A stretch of 32,975 nt of DNA, taken from contig JAKOWQ010000185.1 of assembly GCA_029781465.1 (NCBI GenBank), positions 1-32,975 on the forward strand. Reading direction: 5' to 3'. The first letter of the stretch is position 1. The number at the start of each line of letters is the position of its first letter. The position numbers and the translations under genes are program-made. The notes under the pieces are model-generated. The model worked only from the letters and a program-made list of their open reading frames with translations, searched no databases and was not told the DNA's origin. Source of the DNA: Pseudomonadota bacterium. GTDB lineage: Bacteria > Pseudomonadota > Alphaproteobacteria > Sphingomonadales > Sphingomonadaceae. Positions 28,097 to 32,975 of this stretch are shown piece by piece.

Positions 28097-29574
28097 CTCT
28101 CCGGCCTGGCGGCGAAGCCAGCGCGGCTTTCGATCGCAAGGCCCGCATTGAGCACACCCTGCTCGTCGAACGGCTTGCCGACGATCTGAAGCCCAAGCGG
28201 AAGTCCCTCGCGGTTGAGCCCGGCTGGCACCGACATCGCCGGCAGACCGGCAAGGCTGGCCGGAACCGCGAAGACATCGTTCAGGTACATCGCCAGCGGA
28301 TCCGAAACCATATCACCCAGGCCAAAGGCGGCGGTGGGCGCGGTCGGCGCCAGGATCACGTCGACCTCGGCAAAGGCGTTCCTGAAATCGTGGCTGATCA
28401 GCGTGCGGACCTTCTGCGCCTGGGTGTAATAGGCATCGTAGAAGCCCGCGGAGAGCACATAGGTGCCGATCAGAATCCGGCGCTTGACCTCGGCCCCGAA
28501 CCCGGCGGCGCGGGTCGCGGCGTACATCTCCTGAAGGTTCGCGCCATCGGGCAGATCGCGCAGGCCATAGCGCACGCCATCGTAACGCGCGAGGTTTGAC
28601 GAGGCTTCGGCCGGGGCGACGATGTAATAGGCCGGGAGCGCATACTTGGTGTGCGGCAGCGAAATGTCGATCACTTCGGCGCCGGCATCTTTCAGCCATT
28701 CGATCCCCTGGTCCCAGCTGGCGAGAACATCGGCATCGGTCCCGTCCATGCGGTATTCGCGCGGAACCCCGACCTTCTTGCCGCGCAGATCGGCGTTCAG
28801 GCCGGCTTCCCATTCGGGCACCGGCAGGTTCAGGCTGGTCGCATCCTTGGGATCGAAACCGGCCATCGCCTCGAGCATGATCGCGCAGTCACGCACGTCG
28901 CGGGCCATCGGCCCGGCCTGATCGAGCGAGGAAGCGAAGGCGACGATGCCCCAGCGGCTGCACCGGCCATAGGTGGGCTTGATCCCCGAAATGCCGGTGA
29001 AGGCGGCGGGCTGGCGGATCGAGCCACCGGTATCGGTCCCGGTTGCCGCCGGGCAGAGCCGTGCGGACACCGCCGCCGAACTGCCGCCCGAACTGCCACC
29101 CGGCGCCAGCGGGGCATTCCCGCCGTCATTGCGCCGCCATGGCGAGATCACGTTGCCGAAATAGCTCGTCTCGTTCGACGAGCCCATTGCGAACTGGTCC
29201 ATGTTGAGCTTGCCGAGCATGCCCGCGCCCGCGTCCCACAGCTTTTGCGAAACGGTGCTTTCGTACTCGGGCTCGAACCCTTCGAGGATATGGCTCGCCG
29301 CAGTGGTCTGCACGCCTCGGGTGGCGAACAGATCCTTCATCCCGATCGGCACGCCGCCCATCTTGCCCAGCGGCTGACCCGCGGCGCGGCGCGCGTCGGT
29401 GGCCTTTGCCGCCTCGATCGCGGCATCGGGCGTGGTGACGATGAAGGCGTTGAGCGCCGCTTGCGCCGCAGCGACATTGGCGTTGAAGGCCTCGGCTACT
29501 TCCACTGCGGTGAACAGGCCCTTGGCCACGCCGTCGCGGATCGCGGCAACGCCCAGATCGGTAAGGTCGGCCAT
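28087..29574 (-). CDS. gatA: Asp-tRNA(Asn)/Glu-tRNA(Gln) amidotransferase subunit A
   Basis: GatA is the glutaminase subunit of GatCAB and supplies ammonia to GatB. The 495 residues contain the amidase signature: the catalytic lysine in GVPIGMKDLF and the glycine/serine-rich loop GGSSGGSSAAV with the cis-serine, followed by the nucleophile serine in GTDTGGSIRQPAAF. The start (ATG 29574) overlaps the gatC stop by one base (TAATG), so the two are translationally coupled. The 3' end overlaps the acyltransferase gene. Confidence 0.98.
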   Translation of the reverse strand: MADLTDLGVAAIRDGVAKGLFTAVEVAEAFNANVAAAQAALNAFIVTTPDAAIEAAKATDARRAAGQPLGKMGGVPIGMKDLFATRGVQTTAASHILEGFEPEYESTVSQKLWDAGAGMLGKLNMDQFAMGSSNETSYFGNVISPWRRNDGGNAPLAPGGSSGGSSAAVSARLCPAATGTDTGGSIRQPAAFTGISGIKPTYGRCSRWGIVAFASSLDQAGPMARDVRDCAIMLEAMAGFDPKDATSLNLPVPEWEAGLNADLRGKKVGVPREYRMDGTDADVLASWDQGIEWLKDAGAEVIDISLPHTKYALPAYYIVAPAEASSNLARYDGVRYGLRDLPDGANLQEMYAATRAAGFGAEVKRRILIGTYVLSAGFYDAYYTQAQKVRTLISHDFRNAFAEVDVILAPTAPTAAFGLGDMVSDPLAMYLNDVFAVPASLAGLPAMSVPAGLNREGLPLGLQIVGKPFDEQGVLNAGLAIESRAGFAARPERWW

Positions 29575-29876
29575 TATTCGATCACCTTGGGCACGCCGAA
29601 AAAGCCATGCTCCGCCGCCGGTGCATTGGCCAGCACGGCTTCGCGCACCCCGCCGCCGGTCAGCGGATCGGCATCGATCACATCGTCGCGCAGCCGCAGG
29701 TGGTTTTCAATCACCGCAGTCATCGGTTCGATGCCAGTCACGTCGACTTCGCCGAGCTGTTCGACCCAGGCGAGAATTCCGTTGAGTTCGGGAACCATGG
29801 CCTCAAGCTCGGCCTCGCCGACCTTGAGCCGGGCGAGCGAAGCAATCCTGGCCACGGTGGCGGTATCGACCGACAT
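29574..29876 (-). CDS. gatC: Asp-tRNA(Asn)/Glu-tRNA(Gln) amidotransferase subunit C
   Basis: GatC is the small subunit (100 residues) that holds GatA and GatB together. It starts with the helical TVARIASLARLKVGEAELE segment, continues with the conserved WVEQLGEVDVTGIEPM block, and has the typical LRDDV...R.AVLANAP.AE.GFF.VPKVIE end. AAGGA lies upstream of the ATG. It is the first gene of the gat operon, 71 bases after the FKBP gene stop. No convincing promoter is visible in that gap, so co-transcription with the FKBP gene is possible. Confidence 0.97.
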   Translation of the reverse strand: MSVDTATVARIASLARLKVGEAELEAMVPELNGILAWVEQLGEVDVTGIEPMTAVIENHLRLRDDVIDADPLTGGGVREAVLANAPAAEHGFFGVPKVIE

Positions 29877-29947
29877 GGCATTCCTTCAACAAATACAGCG
29901 TTGCATCGGCGCGCTAGCACCGGCGGACAAAGGCCGCAAGCGCGGGC

Positions 29948-30478
29948 CTATTCGGGCTTGGGTGCGCCCTGACCCTTGCCCTTTTGCTGCTCCTGCTGGG
30001 CCTGCATCTCCTGCAGCTGCTGCATCATGCGCTGCTGCTGCTCGATTTCGGCGCGGCTCTTGAAATCGATCAGCTCGATCTCGAAGGTCAGGTCGGTGTT
30101 GGGCGGAATCTCGCCGGCCTGGCGGTCCCCATAGGCCAGCTTGGCGGGAATGAAGACCTTGTACTTGCCGCCGCGCTGCATCTGCTCAAGCGCCTTGGTA
30201 AAGCCGGGGATCACCCCTTCAAGCGGCAGCACGGCCTGCTTGCCCTCATCGAACACCTTGCCGTCGGGAAGCATGCCCTTGTAGTTGATCATGGCCACAT
30301 CGGCGATGGTCGGGCTGGCGCCGATTCCGGCCTTGAGCACCTCGACATTGACCGAGGGCGGCAGGGTGGCCCAAGCAAGGCCAGCCGCGGCGAGCGCAGC
30401 GGCAACAACGCCCAGCCACAGCTTGCCAAGCGCGCCCTTGGCGATCGGCTGAAGGGGCACGCGGGTAATCTCGGTCAT
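29948..30478 (-). CDS. Membrane-anchored FKBP-type prolyl isomerase
   Basis: This 176-residue protein catalyses cis-trans isomerisation of prolyl bonds. A single N-terminal membrane segment (about 18-35, LGVVAAALAAAGLAWA) anchors it with the catalytic domain outside the cytoplasm. The FKBP domain shows GKVFDEG, PLEGVIPGFTKALEQM and IPAKLAYGDR, followed by IPPNTDLTFEIELID. The C-terminal tail is a glutamine/methionine-rich coiled coil (EIEQQQRMMQQLQEMQAQQ), then a lysine/glycine/proline end. ATG 30478 has AAGGA nine bases upstream. The same frame is open further upstream but runs into the rpsU terminator hairpin, so the shorter form is preferred. It probably helps fold periplasmic proteins. 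Confidence 0.93.
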   Translation of the reverse strand: MTEITRVPLQPIAKGALGKLWLGVVAAALAAAGLAWATLPPSVNVEVLKAGIGASPTIADVAMINYKGMLPDGKVFDEGKQAVLPLEGVIPGFTKALEQMQRGGKYKVFIPAKLAYGDRQAGEIPPNTDLTFEIELIDFKSRAEIEQQQRMMQQLQEMQAQQEQQKGKGQGAPKPE

Positions 30479-30499
30479 CGAACGGTTTCCTTCTGGGCG

Positions 30500-30531
30500 C
30501 CAAAGCAAAGGGCGCGGATTGCTCCGCGCCC
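30500..30531 (-). terminator. Intrinsic terminator of rpsU
   Basis: Read on the minus strand, a perfect 9-bp GC-rich stem (30523-30531 pairing with 30510-30518) has a four-base loop and is followed by TTTGCTTTG. It lies 31 bases after the rpsU stop and just before the FKBP gene start, so it probably separates S21 expression from the genes downstream. Confidence 0.85.
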
Positions 30532-30561
30532 TCATGGCTTATCGGCTAGACGCGCGCAAGC

Positions 30562-30768
30562 TTACTTGACGCCGTCACGCTCCATCCGCTTGCGCTCCAT
30601 CTTGCGGGCGCGGCGCACGGCGGCGGCCTTTTCGCGGGCGCGCTTTTCGCTGGGCTTCTCGTAATGACGGCGCAGCTTCATCTCGCGGTACACGCCCTCG
30701 CGCTGCAGCTTCTTCTTGAGCGCGCGCAGGGCCTGCTCGACATTGTTGTCGCGGACGAGAATTTGCAT
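30562..30768 (-). CDS. rpsU: 30S ribosomal protein S21
   Basis: This small ribosomal protein of 68 residues, very rich in lysine and arginine, helps base-pairing of mRNA leaders with 16S rRNA. MQILVRDNNVEQALRALKKK and the REGVYREMKLRRHYEKPSEK block are diagnostic of S21, and the basic tail KAAAVRRARKMERKRMER completes it. GAGG lies upstream of the ATG at 30768. The frame remains open upstream, but the conserved N-terminus fixes the start. It has its own terminator and is divergent from the crcB operon. Confidence 0.98.
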   Translation of the reverse strand: MQILVRDNNVEQALRALKKKLQREGVYREMKLRRHYEKPSEKRAREKAAAVRRARKMERKRMERDGVK

Positions 30769-30982
30769 AAACCGACACACCTCACATACGAAAAGGCCAG
30801 AACCCCGCCAAACACTCCGGTGCGGGGGAGCACCTTCAGATCGAAACGAAAAACGGGCCGAATCCGACAAGGATCGGCACGAACGGGCGGGCGGCTAGCA
30901 GAGAGTCGCAGCGATGGCAAGCCGGGAATGGTCAAAGGCAAGGGTGTGGCGCCCGGCACCGCGAGCGGCTAAGGCGGGGGCG
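30769..30982. other. Divergent intergenic region between rpsU and crcB
   Basis: These 214 bases separate rpsU (minus) and crcB (plus) and must hold the promoters of both. I see no small gene, no convincing -35/-10 pair and no sequence with the layout of the fluoride riboswitch that sometimes precedes crcB. Confidence 0.5.
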
Positions 30983-31390
30983 ATGACCGCGCCCGGATTT
31001 CTTGCTTCCTCGTTTTTTGTTGCCCTTGGCGGCGCCTTTGGTGCCTGGCTGCGCTATCTGGCCGGCTGGGGCTGGACCCGCGCGATCGGGCCGGTGGCGG
31101 CCAGTGCCTTTCCCTGGGCGACGTTGAGCGTCAACCTGATCGGATCCTTCGCCATGGGGTTGCTGGCCGGATGGCTGGCGCGCCACGGCCAGGGAGGAGA
31201 GCAGTGGCGGTTGCTGCTGGGGGTCGGCCTGCTCGGGGGCTTCACCACCTTTTCCGCCTTCAGCCTGGAGATCGGCCTGATGATCGAACGCGGCGCGGCC
31301 GCAGCCGCGGCGCTCTATGCCGGAATTTCGCTGGCGGGCGGGATTGCCGGGCTGTTCGCCGGGCTGCTGGCAATGCGGGCCCTGGCATGA
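30983..31390 (+). CDS. crcB: Fluoride ion channel CrcB/Fluc
   Basis: This four-helix membrane protein (135 residues) forms a dual-topology dimer that exports fluoride. The diagnostic motifs are present: GGAFGAWLRYL near the N-terminus, ATLSVNLIGSFAMG in the second helix, and GFTTFSAFSLE, which carries the phenylalanine and polar residues of the fluoride path. ATG 30983 follows a GGCGGGGGCG purine-rich stretch. A frame start 69 bases upstream is open but adds a sequence unlike the family. The stop overlaps the start of the next gene (ATGA at 31387-31390). Confidence 0.96.
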   Translation: MTAPGFLASSFFVALGGAFGAWLRYLAGWGWTRAIGPVAASAFPWATLSVNLIGSFAMGLLAGWLARHGQGGEQWRLLLGVGLLGGFTTFSAFSLEIGLMIERGAAAAAALYAGISLAGGIAGLFAGLLAMRALA

Positions 31391-32568
31391 GCTCCGAGGT
31401 CCGCCAGTTCACCGTCGGGGCCGATGACGATGGCGTGCGGCTCGATCGCTGGTTCAAGCGCCACCTGCCGCAGGTCGGTTTCGCCACGGTCAGCCGCTGG
31501 GCGCGCACCGGACAGATCCGGGTCGATGGCAAACGCGCCGATCCGGCCGACCGGCTGAGCAAAGGGCAGGTGCTGCGGGTTCCTCCCGGCGGCGAGCAGG
31601 CCGAGCGCAAGCCGCGCGCCCGCAAACCGCTGAGCGAGGCCCAGATCGAGCTGGCCGACGCAATGGTGATCCACCGCGACCGCGCCGCGATCGTGCTCAA
31701 CAAGCCGCCCGGCCTGGCCACCCAGGGCGGCAGCGGCACCTATGAGCATGTCGACGGATTGCTCGATGCCTATGTGCAAAGCGGCCCGCGCCCGCGGCTG
31801 GTCCACCGGCTCGACAAGGATACCTCGGGCGCCTTGCTGATCGCCGCCACCCCGGGCAGCGCGGCGTTCTTTTCGCGGCACTTTTCGGGCCGCTCGGCTC
31901 GCAAGATCTACTGGGCACTGGTTGTGGGCGTACCCGACATCGAGGACGGGCTGATCGAACTGCCGCTGGCCAAGCAGCCGGGCACCGGCGGCGAGAAGAT
32001 GATGGTCGACAAGTCGGGCGAAGGGCAAAGCGCCCGCACCCGCTACCGCGTGCTTGACCGGGCGGGCAACCGCGCGGCCTGGGTGGAGTTGCAGCCGCTG
32101 ACCGGGCGCACCCACCAGCTGCGCGTGCACATGGCCGCGATCGGCCATCCGATCGTGGGCGATGGCAAATATGGCGGGCAGGACGCGTTCCTTTCCGGCA
32201 CGATCAGCCGCAAGCTGCACCTGCACGCGCGGCGGCTGCTGATAGACCACCCCGATGGCGCCCCGCTCGACGTGACCGCCGAGCTGCCCGAGCATTTCGC
32301 CGCAAGCATGGCCGGGCTGGGCTTCGACCCGGCCGACGGCGCCGAACTGCCCGAGGCACCGCCTGCCCCCAACCGCGAGGTGCGCAAGGCCGCGGCCAAG
32401 GCCCACGCCAAGCAATACCGCAAGGAGCGCCGGGGCGAACGGCGCAAGCGCGGCGCCGCCGAAGATGGCCCGCCGCGCAAGAACCGCGGCCCGACCAAGG
32501 GCAAGGGCTCGCCCAAGCCGGCGGGCAAGGCTGCGGGCAAGCCGGGGCCGGGCGCGAGGAAACACTGA
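31387..32568 (+). CDS. rluC: RluC/RluD-type 23S rRNA pseudouridine synthase with basic tail
   Basis: This enzyme converts uridine to pseudouridine in 23S rRNA. The 393 residues begin with an S4-type RNA-binding domain (GVRLDRWFKRHLPQ...RTGQIRVDGKRA). The catalytic domain holds the active-site aspartate in HRLDKDTSGALLIA, then RKIYWALVVG and TGRTHQLRVHM. After about residue 328 there is a lysine/arginine/proline/glycine-rich tail (KAAAKAHAKQYRKERRGERR, ending GARKH) of about 65 residues not found in Escherichia coli RluC. The start overlaps the crcB stop and the stop overlaps the next start by one base, so the three genes form a coupled operon. The exact target position is not shown by the sequence; rluC is used by closest resemblance. 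Confidence 0.9.
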   Translation: MSSEVRQFTVGADDDGVRLDRWFKRHLPQVGFATVSRWARTGQIRVDGKRADPADRLSKGQVLRVPPGGEQAERKPRARKPLSEAQIELADAMVIHRDRAAIVLNKPPGLATQGGSGTYEHVDGLLDAYVQSGPRPRLVHRLDKDTSGALLIAATPGSAAFFSRHFSGRSARKIYWALVVGVPDIEDGLIELPLAKQPGTGGEKMMVDKSGEGQSARTRYRVLDRAGNRAAWVELQPLTGRTHQLRVHMAAIGHPIVGDGKYGGQDAFLSGTISRKLHLHARRLLIDHPDGAPLDVTAELPEHFAASMAGLGFDPADGAELPEAPPAPNREVRKAAAKAHAKQYRKERRGERRKRGAAEDGPPRKNRGPTKGKGSPKPAGKAAGKPGPGARKH

Positions 32569-32975
32569 TGCACCCCAATCCCGCCTTTCGCCGCCCCGAT
32601 CGCGCGCTGCTGGAAACGCTGATCGAGGAAATCGGCTTCGGCATGGTTTTCGCCGCCACCCCCGACGGGCCGCGCGTGGGCCATGTCGCGCTGCACTGGA
32701 CCCGCGACGGAGCACTGCAATTCCACCTCGCGCGCGGCAACGCCTTGACCCGGCATCTTGATGGCGCAACCGCGCTGGTGGTGATCAACGGACCCGATGG
32801 TTACGTCTCGCCGCGCTGGTATGGCGATGGGGGAGCGGAGCAGGTCCCGACCTGGAACTACGTTGCGCTTGAACTTGAAGGGCGGGTGCGGCGGATGGAC
32901 GGCGAAGGCCTGCTGGGGCTGCTGACCGAGCTTTCCGACACGCGTGAGGCGCGTATCGCCGAAGGCAAGCCCTGG
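32568..32975 (+). CDS. FMN-binding PaiB-like protein, cut by window edge
   Basis: The first 136 residues of a flavin-reductase-fold (split-barrel) protein are visible; the family is usually about 200-210 residues, so about a third is missing at the right edge. The sequence matches the FMN-binding negative transcriptional regulator/PaiB family: it begins HPNPAFRRPD, continues LIEEIGFGMVF, FHLARGNALTRHLDGA, PDGYVSPRWYG, QVPTWNYVALELEGRVRR, and reaches EARIAEGKPW. The ATG overlaps the stop of the pseudouridine synthase by one base (TGATG). In Bacillus the relative PaiB affects sporulation and protease genes. Here it may be an FMN-dependent oxidoreductase or a regulator. Confidence 0.93.
   Translation, partial: MHPNPAFRRPDRALLETLIEEIGFGMVFAATPDGPRVGHVALHWTRDGALQFHLARGNALTRHLDGATALVVINGPDGYVSPRWYGDGGAEQVPTWNYVALELEGRVRRMDGEGLLGLLTELSDTREARIAEGKPW

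Noticed and set aside
30479..30535. Upstream extension of the FKBP isomerase
   Set aside because: It would begin within the rpsU terminator region and lacks a ribosome binding site; ATG 30478 has one and begins a typical membrane anchor.
30769..30982. Fluoride riboswitch upstream of crcB
   Set aside because: The short region does not show the recognisable pseudoknot layout of the crcB motif, and I cannot support it by eye.

Overview
The window is GC-rich, densely coded DNA from an alphaproteobacterium, most likely a sphingomonad (Sphingomonadales, in the Novosphingobium/Sphingomonas/Erythrobacter range). The reasons are the style of the two very large TonB-dependent receptors (IVVTGSR plug start), the sphingomonad-type TPR sulfotransferase, DUF4139 and M16 proteins, and the gatCAB, rpsU and clpB neighbourhoods. 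The genus is inferred, not proven. I see no rRNA, tRNA, CRISPR, insertion sequence or phage gene.

Region 1 (163-10515) is the accessory part. Two paralogous TonB-dependent outer-membrane receptors flank a TPR-domain sulfotransferase, all on the plus strand. A convergent gene for a second, divergent P-loop sulfotransferase-like protein follows, and head-to-head with it lies a TauD/TfdA-type Fe(II)/2-oxoglutarate dioxygenase. Perfect intrinsic terminators close each receptor gene. The second receptor has an AT-rich upstream region with an operator-like inverted repeat and a leader of consecutive hairpins. The set suggests uptake of a substrate linked to sulfation or hydroxylation, but the substrate is unknown.

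Region 2 (10502-16301) holds the stress disaggregase ClpB (minus strand), with a good heat-shock-type promoter candidate. Divergent from it is a two-gene operon of exported DUF4139 proteins, the second of which carries a TonB-box/plug-start-like segment.

Region 3 (16314-25301) is rich in cell-envelope peptidases. It has a divergent pair of two-module M16 metallopeptidases (one periplasmic, one predicted lipoprotein), a 99-residue small beta-rich protein, and a minus-strand operon encoding an exported unknown, an M48 metallopeptidase and a second exported unknown.

Region 4 (25390-30768) is housekeeping on the minus strand: ribosomal protein S21, a membrane-anchored FKBP prolyl isomerase, and gatC-gatA-gatB for the Asp/Glu-tRNA amidotransferase, with an OafA-like membrane acyltransferase wedged between gatA and gatB.

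Region 5 (30983-end) is a tightly overlapping plus-strand operon: the CrcB fluoride channel, an RluC-type pseudouridine synthase with a long basic tail, and a PaiB-like FMN-binding protein cut by the window edge. All intergenic gaps are under 300 bases; the larger ones are described as features.
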